A stretch of DNA of 64,000 nt from Acanthochlamys bracteata (GCA_019914995.1 CM034131.1:10661472-10725471); one strand, 5' to 3'. Counted from the first letter of the stretch, positions 1 through 10,476 are shown. Numbers and translations are program-made. The notes: generated from the letters alone by a model not told the origin.

Positions 1-678
1 GGCATCTCTGTTCCTTTCTTGAGATTTCTTGCAACAAGCTCTATTCTTCTTTTAGGATGAGCCTTAGGCGCTGTAGTAGTTGTTAATTGTTGTAAGCTGT
101 TCTCTTCTTGTGCATGATTTTTGTTGCATATGATTTGGTGTGTATACTTGCGTGTCAATTCTTGAACTTTTGTTTTTCATTTCCTTGTAAGCCTCTTTGT
201 TAGACCTTACAGCTGCGTTTAGAAGGTTTTGAGGATTTGTTAACAACATGATGAGTCTTTAAACTTCTCAGCTGTGAGGATCAAGCAAGATTCAGTAATG
301 GTTTCATGTTGCTTCTTGATGGAAGTGACTACCGTAACAGTATAACTCCTTTTTGTTTTTGTTATGCAGTCTAAATGTCATTAAGGTAGTTACAACGCAT
401 CTGAACCTTCTTCTGTATGCTTGTAGAGTACTAGAGCTATCCTAAGTTGATTAAGAGCAATGCTTGAATTTGTTTATATTTCTATATGGATGGAGGATAG
501 TTTCCCCATTCTCTTCTAATAATATGGTTTGAAGTTTGAATGAACGAAAAGGACAAACCTGTGGAAAGCAGTCATGATTAAAGTTAGTGAAGGCTGATTA
601 ATTTTTATGATAAGTCGAAAATGGATACTTTGCTACCTCAAGTAAATGTCAGATTTTGTAATCATTTTTCCATGATAG
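1..678 (+). other. RRP42: Probable intron of RRP42 (5' part of gene lies outside window)
   Basis: No RRP42 coding sequence is recognisable here. The next stretch begins with a clean splice acceptor (AG at 677-678) followed by an in-frame RRP42 exon, so this DNA is best read as intron. The N-terminal exons, which in the family carry the first part of the RNase PH fold, must lie to the left of the window. This is inference from the exon that follows. Confidence 0.6.
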
Positions 679-1290
679 GTTGCGTTGAGTAATACTGGCA
701 TCCCGAAGGTGAATGTCAAGCTAGGTACCTCTCCAGATGAGCAACCAGAGGTGGATGTCAATGATGAAGATTTTTTACAGTTTGACACCTCTGGTGTTCC
801 CGTTATTATTACCCCTACTAAGGTAAAATTTTCTTGTCATTTCTTCATAAGTAATAGCTTGTGCCTTGGGCAGTATGTAATTAGAATTAGAACCAAAATT
901 TGTGGTCATGCATGGGACAATCAGAATGATAGGTTCCTGTTTATATTGCTTTCTTTCTTTTCCAAGGAACAACTGCAATATGGCTTTCATATATTTCAGG
1001 TTGGCCATCATTATATTGTGGATGCAACTTTGGAAGAGGAATCTCAAATGAGCTCGGCTGTCTCTGTTTCAGTTAACAGGCACGGTCATATTTGCGGGGT
1101 GACCAAGCGGGGAGGTGCAGGCTTGGACCCAAGTGTCATATTCGACATGATTTCGGTCGCCAAACATGTGAGCGAGAACTTTATTTCTGTACTGGATTCT
1201 GAAATTGCTGCTTCTGAAGTATCTGAAAGAGTAAATATTCGTTTGAATTTTCAGCACTATAATACAGCAATTTCTCTGCTTCAGAATTAA
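679..1290 (+). CDS. RRP42: Exosome complex component RRP42, C-terminal exons (5' partial)
   Basis: RRP42 is an RNase PH-like subunit of the six-membered ring of the RNA exosome, which degrades and processes RNA in nucleus and cytoplasm. Exons seen are 679-822 and 1000-1290, joined across a GT-AG intron (823-999). The translation starts VALSNTGIPKVNVKLG and continues with DEQPEVDVNDEDFLQFD, VGHHYIVDATLEEESQMSSA and CGVTKRGGAGLDPSVI, the hallmark C-terminal half of plant RRP42. The 177-nt intron has no stop and keeps the frame, so its retention would insert 59 residues. The family normally ends soon after the SEIAASE stretch. Here about 22 further residues follow before TAA at 1288-1290, and this tail lies in a segment that recurs near 25.5 kb, so the true 3' end is uncertain. 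Confidence 0.9.
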   Translation, partial: VALSNTGIPKVNVKLGTSPDEQPEVDVNDEDFLQFDTSGVPVIITPTKVKFSCHFFISNSLCLGQYVIRIRTKICGHAWDNQNDRFLFILLSFFSKEQLQYGFHIFQVGHHYIVDATLEEESQMSSAVSVSVNRHGHICGVTKRGGAGLDPSVIFDMISVAKHVSENFISVLDSEIAASEVSERVNIRLNFQHYNTAISLLQN

Positions 1291-1560
1291 TCTATTGCAA
1301 AATAGTTTGTGGTTTTTTAATAAGTTATATGTTCTCTGTTTAGAAAGAGGACACTTCTATACTCTTGAACTACTTCCTTTGCTAACAATAGATGAGTTCA
1401 GGAACCATTGTCTGTCTACAAGTGTGTTTAATAAGGAACATCTAAGTACATACAGTCAATACCTTTCATACAATACATACCAATGTACACAGTTACATAC
1501 ATCTGATTATGATGAGAACTTACGACCAAAGCCTAAAAGATAATGTAGTAGCTTATTAAT
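1240..1560 (+). repeat. Segment duplicated at 25.5-25.8 kb (RRP42 tail and 3' flank)
   Basis: From about TTTCAGCACTATAA to GCTTATTAAT this stretch aligns in the same orientation with about 25497-25810. It has many substitutions and small indels and I estimate 80-85 percent identity by eye. It covers the last codons of the RRP42 reading frame and the downstream flank. It could be a segmental copy of the RRP42 3' end, or both could be copies of a dispersed repeat. The flanks outside the shared block differ. Confidence 0.75.
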
Positions 1561-1734
1561 TATTAATTTAAAATCAACTAGTGATTAATAATCCGGGAAA
1601 GGAATGCTGAGGGATGGCACAAAGGAGGATGGCACAAAGGACAGTTGTCCTTAATTGCTAATAGATTTTTGTTGCAGGAATGGATCCCTACCTTCAAACC
1701 TGCTGCCCTGATAAACTTGGAATGAGATTAGAAG

Positions 1735-2047
1735 GCCGTAACTCACACATACAGATAGCTAAAGATGATCATCGTTGAGTAAGATAATCGGGAAAAGAAC
1801 TACCCGCTAGGATGACAGATCCGAGTCCCTCCATCGAGAGGGGATCTTGGCTGTGGATATTTAGAAAGAACATCAAGCAAATCTTCGACACTCTGGTTCG
1901 CATTATTGTCGTGCTCATCGCGACAGGTTGGATGATGTCATCGAAGTAGATGGTTTCCAGGCTTTGTCAGTCCTTGAGAAACTTTGGCACGAAGCCGCTG
2001 ATCCACGAGACTAAAGGAGAGGAAGTTAACAGGTCAGCTAGGTCATA
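1735..2047 (-). pseudogene. Cytochrome P450 (CYP71-like) remnant, downstream part
   Basis: Read on the minus strand this gives LADLLTSSPLVSWISGF, then a TGA where Trp is expected, QSLETIYFDDIIQ, a frame change into DEHDNNANQSVEDLLDVL, and another into NIHSQDPLSMEGLGSVIL. Order and character match the F-G loop to pre-I-helix region of CYP71-clan P450s: LADLFPS-type motif, FDDIIQ..DEH, EDLLDVLL, and a helix leading to the I-helix. There is at least one stop and two frameshifts, so it is dead. The upstream continuation lies at 7845-7905 beyond the inserted element. I saw no haem-binding Cys region. The family call is by motif memory only. Confidence 0.55.
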
Positions 2048-2499
2048 GGGGCCGTTTGGATGAGTTGAAAAGTTTTAACTTTTTTGCAAAAGTTAACTTT
2101 TTTGACTTTTTTTTGAAAAAAGTAGCTGTTAACTTTTTGTGAAAAAGGAACTGTGTTTAGATAAAATTAATTTTTTTGAAAAAAAAAATTGAAAAGAGTG
2201 TTTGATAAAAAAACTGAAAGTTAAAAACAAGTATAAAAAGACTTAAATATCCTTTATAAGATAATAGTTGATATATATATATATACATTTTAATTATATC
2301 TCGTTTATAATACTAATATAAACTTTATAAATATTTATAATATTGTTTTTAAAATTAATAATTAATTTATAAATATATTTTAAAGCTAATTTAAAAGATA
2401 TAACTATATGGTGCGCGATATGCGCACACAATCTACTGTGCGCGCACATCGCGCACATCAAAGCTAGAGCGTCCGATCAAAATTGGATGCTCCAGATTC

Positions 2500-2944
2500 A
2501 ACCAAAATTTTCTACTTTACGGAAATACTGTATAAAGGCACGTTCGTAAATTCGCTTGCTCTTACACAGTTCTTCATTCCTCCGCTTCTCTACTTCGTTC
2601 CTTTTCTCCCGAGCAACCCTCCGGCGAGCATCGATATCCGATCGCTCCTCGCCGCAGTCTCTCCCGATTTGATCTTACTTTTCTTCTTCCTCTCCTGCAG
2701 CCTCTCCCAATCTGATTCGATCGCTCCTCGCCACCACCCTTTATGTCTCCATTCCTTCATCTATTCAGATCATTCGCTACTCGCCACACCGACGACAGAA
2801 ATCCGCCATACTACGGGCATCAAACACCAGCTCAGGAGACTCCCCCTTCCGCCGCGGCGACCGATAGCGTGATCTAATCCCCTTCCTTGTTCGTTTCACC
2901 CGCTTGGCTGCCGTCGATCTGCTCGCACACTCCTTATCGGCCGC
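2500..2944 (+). repeat. Left arm of long inverted repeat
   Basis: Starts near CCAAAATTTTCTACTTTACGG and ends near CACACTCCTTATCGGC. The reverse complement of 5657-6106 matches it over its full length with scattered differences (roughly 95 percent by eye). The arm is GC-richer than its surroundings and pyrimidine-rich on the plus strand, as in a 5' UTR or promoter region. An ORF of about 129 codons runs through it and is mirrored in the other arm, but I recognise no protein family and regard it as incidental. Confidence 0.85.
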
Positions 2945-3023
2945 CGCAAAATTTTGCAATCAATTCACTAAGGAGAACTACTATATTTACATGTAATCTA
3001 GCTAGGGTTATTGTGCCAATTAG

Positions 3024-3160
3024 TTGTTCATATGTACTCTCCTCAATGGGCTCGATATTGCTCGCCAACTCGTCGATGAAATGCTATGCAATGATGCTAT
3101 TTCTTGCAACTCGATGATTGATGGTTATGTACGGAGTGGTGAAATGTTTTGTACTAGTGT
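3024..3160 (+). pseudogene. PPR (pentatricopeptide repeat) gene fragment inside the TIR element
   Basis: The plus-strand translation contains LNGLDIARQLVDEML, then NDAISCNSMIDGYVRSGEM. This is the PLS-type PPR pattern (ARQLFDEM...D..SWNSMIDGYVRSGEM), with Cys in place of the usual Trp. Only about one and a half repeats are present before the similarity stops, so it is a captured fragment and not a gene. It sits just inside the left inverted-repeat arm. PPR proteins bind organelle RNA; this piece should have no function. Confidence 0.65.
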
Positions 3161-5656
3161 TAGCTTTCTTATCTTCTTTGCTTTCATTGCTCTGTTTCTG
3201 TTTAGGTGATTGTTTCTTTTCCCACTCAGCAAGACAGCAGAAACAGAAGTTGTTCAGGTGATTGATTCATTTCTGTTCAGGTGGTTAATTCTGAAAATAG
3301 TTATTTCTTGAAAACTAGGTGATTGATTCATTTCTGTCTAGGGTATTTTGAATCCCGCATAATGCAACTCTCATTCTTTTTTTTTTATGCGCTATCTTTC
3401 GGTCTTGAATCATCCTTATTGATAATTTACTAAGAGTTATTTTCCACTGTGAATGGAACTTAGAAAGCGTTTTTGATATTTGCCACTGATGCAGGTTACA
3501 ATATGGTACCATCTAGAATTTGGAGCTGAAATCTTGTGAGATCTTAGTTATTATCTCTATCATTAATTTACAATTACATATTTGCTATCTTCACCCAGTT
3601 TATAGTCTCACTTATGATCTTTAGAACTATATATGTTGGTATTTTTATTTTTAAATTTTTGATTGTTTCGTAATTGTTAGTGTTCTAAAAGCTAGTCTTA
3701 TAATCTCGAAGTGACTTGATTATTAAATTTAATGATATCTCTATGCTTTGCAGACTGATTTAACAGGGGACGTGTTAGAAAGCCCTATCTTGGAAGCCTC
3801 TTGTTTTAAGTTGTGCACACATGAAGTTAAAATTACAGCTCAGGGCTTTGTGAATAGTATCATTGTTTCACTGAACATTCTTATTCCGAGGAGACAATTT
3901 TTAGGAAATTAGTAAATCAACTTCTTGTAAAGAGATTTTTACTATTAGGATTCTGTGGTTGTGGAACTAGGGATAGATGGATCCTCTAGACTCGTGATTG
4001 TTTTCATATTAGTATAAGACAAGTTTGTATGGCCTTTTGTAATGAGAGTTATTCAAGATACTTGCAGCTCTTGGATTTGTGATCTGTATGCATTTTAAGT
4101 AAAAGCTTATGCATATCTAAATTCCCTTATTGAGATTCACACATAGCTTCTTCATCTGTTGAAAAATTTATAGATTGTAAGGACTGAGAATGGTGCTTGA
4201 ATGAGAAAAAATTGCCAAAATTTGTTAGTACTCCTACATTATGGCAGTTTAGCCTTCTGGAAGCAAACATCATTGAAATGAAACAATTCTTGTACTCATT
4301 CATAACTGTGTCATTGTTGCAGCATGATGGAATCTACACAATAATAATTACGATCATATTGGTAAACAAGTTTTCATAACCACAATTTGGTATTAACATC
4401 AAATGAAATTATGAAAAGCTTTTACATTCTTGTTTCCCTGTCATACATATATCATTCGCATTATATTCCCATTACATTCAAATCTACATGAATTGACCTT
4501 TGGGTATTCAAATATTTCATGACTTTAACAAACCATATGGCTTTCAAATCCACTATGTCTTGCCCCTGCACTCTCCTTCAGACTTCCTGATGGACTGACC
4601 TGCAACAAACAAATATTGTTAAATCACTACAAATCATAACACAAGTATTTTTCTGTAAGCTAGTTCTGCATGTACTTCTTACTTCTTAGTACCTACATGC
4701 CCCTGCTCTCAACACTCTTTATTCTAACTTAGGAATAACAACAACCCAAGCATTCACCAGATAATTCACAAAACAGTGTTCAGGATCAGTAGACAAACAC
4801 AACAGTTGACCATTTAATTTTCTATATGCTGACAAGGAAAATTAACAAGACAAAGCTAGGTAATCTTCCTTGTTAACTAAACAATGTATCAAGTATCTTT
4901 ACCTTGAATGCCAATTCTAATATCATATTTCAGATTAATTTAAATATCAAGAAGTAGCAGCATTTCCTCCACAAGTAACTCTATACCATGCAGATAGTCA
5001 TTAATATTTCAATAATGTCCTTTATGGCAACACTATACCAGAAGCTTGCATACTTTTGACTTAATATTAAGTCAGTTATGAAACTCCGCAATTGTGCAAC
5101 TAATGTTGCCAGCAGAGAACACATAATTCTTTGCTATAACTAAATAAATACCAAGAAGTAACAATGAGCCTTCATTAAAAGATAACAACTCACATGTATG
5201 TTGGTGAGCTCATACAAAGCATAGGCAGCAGATTGCTGATAACAACAATATTGCTTTACTCTAAACTTTTTGACCATGTTTGGCAAAAAAAGAAGGGAAA
5301 ATGAGTTGTAGAATAAAACAGTGGGCAGAAAAAAATGGAAAAAAAGAAAACAAAATTCTTCATCCATCTGGAAACTCTAAGTCCCTTGTGACTCAAACAA
5401 ACCCACCAGGTCTCATCTCCACGGCCGCCGCCATAGCTTCGATCACTGGAAACCTTCACTTCAACTCCTGCAATGGAAACCAAACCAAACTAAAGCCCAC
5501 AAAACAAAACACAATGTCAGAAGCACGGCAATAACTCAAACGCAATAACAACAAATTCATCCTCATAAGATTAGCAGAAGAAAAAGAAGAAAAAATATGA
5601 ACAAGAGAGTTGTAAACAACTATCTGGCACAAGAACTTTTTCAGGTTCAGCAAATC
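3161..5656. other. Loop between inverted-repeat arms; no gene recognised
   Basis: About 2.5 kb, AT-rich, stops in all frames at short spacing. I see no transposase, reverse transcriptase or other known domain. It would form the loop if the inverted-repeat arms pair in RNA or single-stranded DNA. Confidence 0.6.
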
Positions 5657-6106
5657 GACGCCGATAAGGAGTGTGCGGGCAGATCGACGGCAGCCAAGCG
5701 GGTGAAACGAACAAGAAAGGGGATTAGATCACGCTATCGGTCGCCGTGGCGGAAGGGGGAGTCTCCTGAGCTAGTGTTTGATGCCCGTAGTATGGCGGAT
5801 TTCTGTCGTCGGCGTGGCGAGTAGCGAACGATCTGAATAGATGAAGGAATGGAGACATAAAGGGTGGTGGCGAGGAGCGATCGAATCAGATCGGGAGAGG
5901 CTGCAGGCGAGGAAGAAGAAAAGAAAAGTAAGATCAAATCGGGAGAGACTGCGGCGAGGAGCGATCGGATACCGATGCTCGCCGGAGGGTTGCTCGGGAG
6001 AAGAGGAACGAAGTAGAGAAGCGGAGGAATGAAGAACTGTGTAAGAGCAAGCGAATTTACGAACGTGCCCTTATACAGTATTTCCGTAAAGCAGAAAATT
6101 TGGCAA
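5657..6106 (-). repeat. Right arm of long inverted repeat
   Basis: Reverse complement of 2500-2944. Differences include small indels in the TCTTC-rich tract and single substitutions. The homology stops at GCCGATAAGG on the inner side and at GAAAATTTGG on the outer side. No convincing target duplication flanks the arm pair itself, so an internal duplication of captured DNA is more likely than a second nested element. Confidence 0.85.
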
Positions 6107-7149
6107 CAATCATACATGCCTTCCTAAATATAGAAACTCTTTTAAGATATAAATCATTTCACAAAGATACAATATCTAAAATCCATTTCGAGCACAATAC
6201 AACCAAGAACTAGCACTAAACTACCAAAAAGTTCTTAAACTAAGAGGTCAGTATGATGATTATCTAAACAGAATTATTCTGTACAATTGCTATAGTTGTG
6301 CTAAGCTAATACCACTCATGGTGAGGAAGAAGGCATGCTACAAATTTGCCTATTACATGCTAGCAAAATAAGGGGGAAAGCATAAAAAAAACATAGTCTT
6401 GTGAAGCGCATATGCATGTCCAACTAAAATGAAATTAAAAAGCTATCTTTATGTGTTTCCTACATTGGTAATCCAAGAAGGCCCAAACAATCAATGCCCA
6501 ATCCACCTTAGTATGAGAAAGGAAGCATGTACCTTAGAAACTGTTCTTGTCCTTAAAACCTTTGGATCTTTGGTTATTATGCTTGCGCCACAAGAGTAGT
6601 GAACCTCCAGCACTTGCGACAGCGGAGGAATACAAGCGAAGAAATGAACAACTCTCAAATGACAATCGACAATACATGGAAAAATTATTCTAACTTTAAA
6701 AAAGTACCAGGTACAAACACTTTGATGAATAACATTTGAAACCTTTGCACTAAATCTAATTTTCTAACTCAGGAAGATTATTCTCCTGTCAGCACGCAAT
6801 CTGCATAAGTAGAGACACAAAGTGGTTCAACAAAATAGGAGGTAATAGAAATACCTCGATCACAAACACTATCCAACAAAACACAGAACTAAGTTTATGC
6901 AATATCTTAATAAGGAGTCCCGTTGCTATCAACAGTAGAGTCACACTAAATTCTGACATCTAATTCGCCTCTTGGATACCATAGGGAATTCAAAATTACA
7001 GCTATGATACATACAACTATGTCATAGTCAGAGGGCACAATATTGTTAAAAAAATTTCTACTTATAATTCCCTTTGATTCCTACAATAAAACTTCTCAAA
7101 TTTTTTGAAGTATCTTTTCATGTAAAATCCCATTCAAGATGTTAGTTAC

Positions 7150-7373
7150 CTCCAGTTAATGCTGTGAAGCTCTACAGCATCGCTCTCGGCGGCAATTTGT
7201 TGAGCAAAATCGCGCATCTCCTCGCAGCAGAACAAGTAAACTCTCTTCCTCCTCTTCAAGGGCGGCTTCATAACCATCACAGACGAACCAATCTCAGGCG
7301 CGGAGGCATCTAAGCGCTCTACCACGTTGGTCGAGATACGAAACTTATTCGTCGCAGCAAGCGGGAGCTTCAA
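7150..7373 (-). pseudogene. PRPP synthetase (PRS3/4-like) first-exon fragment captured in the element
   Basis: The minus strand encodes RKRVYLFCCEEMRDFAQ, then IAAESDAVELHSINWR, followed by a good donor (AG|GTAACT at 7149-7148). This is the start of plant cytosolic-type ribose-phosphate pyrophosphokinases, which make PRPP for nucleotide synthesis; the real protein continues with a TFADGFPN segment. I found no following exon in 6.1-7.1 kb. The DNA upstream on the minus strand (7400-7660) looks like 5' UTR and promoter and has a TATATGTA motif near 7615, so promoter plus exon 1 may have been captured together. A transcript starting here would run inward through the inverted repeat. Confidence 0.7.
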
Positions 7374-7844
7374 TTCTGTTCGGGTATTCCTTGGCTTCGT
7401 GATTAGAAAACGAATGGAGATTGAAGGGTTCAGGCGGAGGTGGAGAGTTTGGTTGAGAGATTTTGTCGGCGGCCAGGACGATGTCGGTGCTGCGGTGGCG
7501 GCCAGGAGAAGAGATCGCTGCGGGGATTGGAGGGAGCAGACGGAGAGAAAACCTTTGGATCAGATTGGGTGTGAGCAAATGAGAGAAGCTGAGCGATGGA
7601 CAGGGGATAAGAGATACATATATGTGTGTAATTACGTAAACTTAGTAAGGACAATGTAGTCATTTAACACATGCGATCAAAAAAGTTTCGTCCGACTTTT
7701 TTGAAAAGTTACTCTGAGTAACTTTTTATTTTTCAACTTATAAGTCATTAAAAGTAACTTATAAGTAGATCTGCCAAACGCTTAAATTTACTGTTTAAAA
7801 CTTTTTTCAACTTCTAAGTTGAAAAAAGTCTATCCAAACACCCC

Positions 7845-7905
7845 CATACATGCCAGCGGTTAGTCGCACTCCATCATTCAAGACCTCCAGGTTCTTTAAG
7901 CCAGC
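7845..7905 (-). pseudogene. Cytochrome P450 remnant, upstream part
   Basis: Minus-strand reading gives EVLNDGVRLTAGM, which joins LADLLTSSP at 2047 in frame when the element and one copy of CATA are removed. This is the segment before the LADLFPS motif in CYP71-type P450s. Upstream similarity fades quickly beyond about 7905. Confidence 0.5.
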
Positions 7906-8527
7906 TGTTTGATGGTGTCACTGCTTTATCTCATGTAGGTTGCCTTCTTTTCACAGCAACTAACTTACCCAAAAATAAATTTTTTATGTTCTTTTGTGTA
8001 ATTGAAAGTGAACCGAAAATAATTTTTGCCCTAAAAAATTTTGATTTTGAAGTTTAAAAAAAAAAAAGAACAAAACACACCGGAAAATAGATGTTGAATT
8101 CTAATGACCCATTAAAGGTTACTTTCTTCCCTAGCCAATGTCGGTCATGCTGGCCAGCAGTTACCATTCGAGACGAGCTCAACTTGTGCGTCCGGAAACA
8201 AATAACATGTACATGCGGCGAGAATGAAGAAGCCAGCGTAAATTGGATAGTCACAACCACTGACAACTATTTTAAGTACTGCACGGATATTCTTTCAACC
8301 ACAGCATTGCCTAAGACAAATGCATGCAGATGCAGAGTAAAAAATCCGACAGATAATACGGTTTCAAATCATATGGCTCCTCTCATTATTATTCTTCATC
8401 AATTTTCATGTCAATAACATGGCGAGTATAACTAACCATCCCTTGCTGCATCATAATGCTTCATAGTTTACTGAGCAGGACCCCAATAGGCCTAACTTCA
8501 CACTACAACTAAAGCATCATATTGCAT
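7906..8527. other. Intergenic; probable 3' UTR of RAMP4 at the right side
   Basis: No gene recognised. Homopolymer A near 8057-8067. The part adjoining 8528 should hold the 3' UTR of the minus-strand RAMP4 gene, but no clear end can be set. Confidence 0.4.
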
Positions 8528-10282
8528 TTAAGCAATCCCTCCGCTTGTTGCTGTCCTTATGATCTGAAAGAGAGCTGCAAGACAAATGAAATATGAATCA
8601 GTCAACACAATGTTTCAACTATGAGTGAACACTGATTGTTACGAAGATGAGAACAATAACAAATTTAGTGAAAGCCACTTCACAAATCGAAGAGGAAAAA
8701 AGCCACAGTTATATTAGCTCAAACTGATGCAAATAGACAACCATGCAGGTAGTTCATGCCTCAGCTCAGCCGCGCATCATCTCCCTAAATTATTTCACAC
8801 CAAGAAACTAGGCACCTCAACCATCTAATTAAGTATTTGAAAGATAATTACATACTTGCGCCTCTATGTCTCCGCCTCTATCTAATTTTCTTGAATTTAC
8901 CAACATACAATGAAGCCTTTACTCCTTAGGATGCTGCCGCACAAAAATTATCATGGCGGGAGCAGGTTATGACTTGTGATTGGTAAACTAACTGGACTGA
9001 TTGTAGCAGGACGACCAATGTTTAGCACTACCGCTCAAGGAAACAGCAACATCATTTATCTGGATCCCAGAACTAAAATGAAATGCAAGAATGGGTATTA
9101 CATCTCTACTTCTTACTTCATCCAGAATTAGAGTTCGGTATCAAATTAGTACACTGGACAGCACAAAAACCAAATAGGTTTCAGACAAGACCTACGAGGA
9201 TAATCATTCAAAGACAATTCAGAGTCTAGGAACCTACATGATCCAATAACCACGAATACGAAGAAACCAAGAACCATAGGCCCAACAGGGTAATCATGTC
9301 CTTTCTTAACTGTTGTCTCAGGTACTGATCCCCTCTTTGTGATGTTTTTCTGGAACTTGGCCACTTTCCTGTCTGCTAGACGCCTTGAGGTCGTCTGCGC
9401 AAGAATTAAGAGAAGATTACACCTTTTAGTAACCTTGATAACCGAAAAAACAAGGAAACTGAGAGGATCTGAAAGCAATGTTTGGAAAACCAAAACAACA
9501 GCAACAGAGAGATCTCTCACAGGTGTTCACTGAATCATTTGATGTCCGGTAAGACTATGCAGAGCCAGCTATATGCAAACCATGTGCAGACAATATGCTA
9601 TGCATATAGAGCTGAGATTTATAATGGGCAAGACAATAGTACAGGGTCGAGAACTAAACCAGTCCAGTAACCAGAGCTATACCATTATCTATATACTTCA
9701 ACCATAGTTGCACCCAATAATCAGTGCAAAAGCAGAAATCAAATGTGCTAAGTTACTAGCTATGGTGCATGGTATGAAACACCAAACTGTATACGCACAG
9801 ACCATCTGCCTTCTTCACAATCGCACTTGAAAGAAATGAAAATCCAATAATTAAATCCAAAGAACTGAAATGATGTCAAGTACAGTTTGATCCTTGGTAG
9901 GATAAGCAACGCATAGGAAAAACTTTCTCAGGTCAGTTGCTGTTAACTCCAACAGATCCAGAAGCATATACAGGAAAAAAAGTAGGATATAACAACAAAA
10001 GCTAAAATTAGCAGGCAGAAAGAAAAGCATCCGAAAAATAGTAACAATTACGGATCCCCGATTTACTTCCTAAATCGAATAGAATTCGATCTTACAATGC
10101 CTGGGAAGAAGTATTAGACGAAGGGAGGAGGAGATATGAATTTTGTCAACAACATATTGGAACCAGAAATCATAGATCTGAACGGATCGAATCTAGAGGA
10201 TCGAAAATTGACAGATCTATTACATCAAACCAAATAATAGAATAAGATCAAAGGATTGATTTATGTTTGATTTGCTCACCAT
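8528..10282 (-). CDS. RAMP4: Stress-associated ER protein, RAMP4/SERP family
   Basis: A small tail-anchored protein of the ER translocon (Sec61-associated), linked in other organisms to protection of nascent membrane proteins under stress. Coding exons on the minus strand are 10280-10282 (ATG only), 9238-9394 and 8528-8574, giving 68 residues, the usual plant length. The protein reads M then TTSRRLADRKVAKFQKNITK, RGSVPETTVKKGHDYPVGP, a hydrophobic anchor GFFVFVVIGSSLFQII and RTATSGGIA. The start codon is the last three bases before a GTGAG donor, so nearly all of exon 1 is 5' UTR. That UTR contains a CAG/GCA-rich run near 10328-10345. Introns are 885 and 663 bp. Promoter is shared with the divergent gene at 10600. 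Confidence 0.95.
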
Positions 10283-10394
10283 TGTTTTTATTTTTGGGAG
10301 GGTTTCTGGTGAGGAGGAGCGCGCGAAGCAGCAGCAGCAGCAGCGACGCGGGGAGAAGGAGCCGAAGAGAACCAGATCCTCCTGCTCGGTTGCA

Positions 10395-10420
10395 ATATTT
10401 ATGTATACATATATACAGTA
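10395..10420 (-). promoter_or_regulatory. Candidate TATA region of RAMP4
   Basis: On the minus strand the sequence CTGTATATATGTATACATAA lies about 120-140 bp upstream of the start codon, ahead of a GC-rich leader. Placement fits a TATA element, but no transcription start is known. Confidence 0.4.
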
Positions 10421-10440
10421 CGGGTTGTTATTATTAATGG

Positions 10441-10476
10441 AGGCCCATTAATGGGTGGGCTGGACCTTTTGGGCCC
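10441..10476. promoter_or_regulatory. Cluster of three TGGGCY (site II) motifs in a divergent promoter
   Basis: GGCCCA at 10442-10447, TGGGCT at 10456-10461 and TGGGCC at 10470-10475 lie between the divergent RAMP4 and TMEM256 genes, whose start codons are 317 bp apart. TGGGCY motifs are bound by TCP factors and are frequent in plant promoters of ribosomal, mitochondrial and other growth-linked genes. Activity in both directions is inference. Confidence 0.55.

Larger units (their letters stand above)
2048..7844. mobile_element. 5.8 kb TIR DNA element carrying host gene fragments
   Basis: The ends are GGGGCCGTTTGGAT at the left and ATCCAAACACCCC at the right, an imperfect terminal inverted repeat of about 13-14 bp. 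Subterminal regions at both ends are rich in AAAAAAGT/ACTTTTTT words. The sequence CATA stands on both sides (2044-2047 and 7845-7848), giving a 3-4 bp target duplication. Removing the element and one CATA joins the flanking P450 remnant in frame, which supports insertion. No transposase was recognised, so it is non-autonomous. Cargo includes a PPR fragment (about 3030-3150), a PRPP synthetase first exon (7150-7373, minus) and a long inverted repeat. The 3 bp-type duplication and GGGG..GTTTGG ends resemble PIF/Harbinger-like or related elements, but the superfamily is uncertain. Confidence 0.7.

Noticed and set aside
64-249. Minus-strand open frame of 61 codons at the left edge
   Set aside because: No family resemblance; lies in the probable RRP42 intron.
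2483-2872. 129-codon frame in the left inverted-repeat arm, mirrored on the minus strand at 5734-6117
   Set aside because: The mirroring follows from the inverted repeat. The composition is pyrimidine-rich UTR-like, and no domain is recognisable.
8091-8417. 108-codon plus-strand frame downstream of RAMP4
   Set aside because: Overlaps the likely 3' UTR of RAMP4; no homology recognised.
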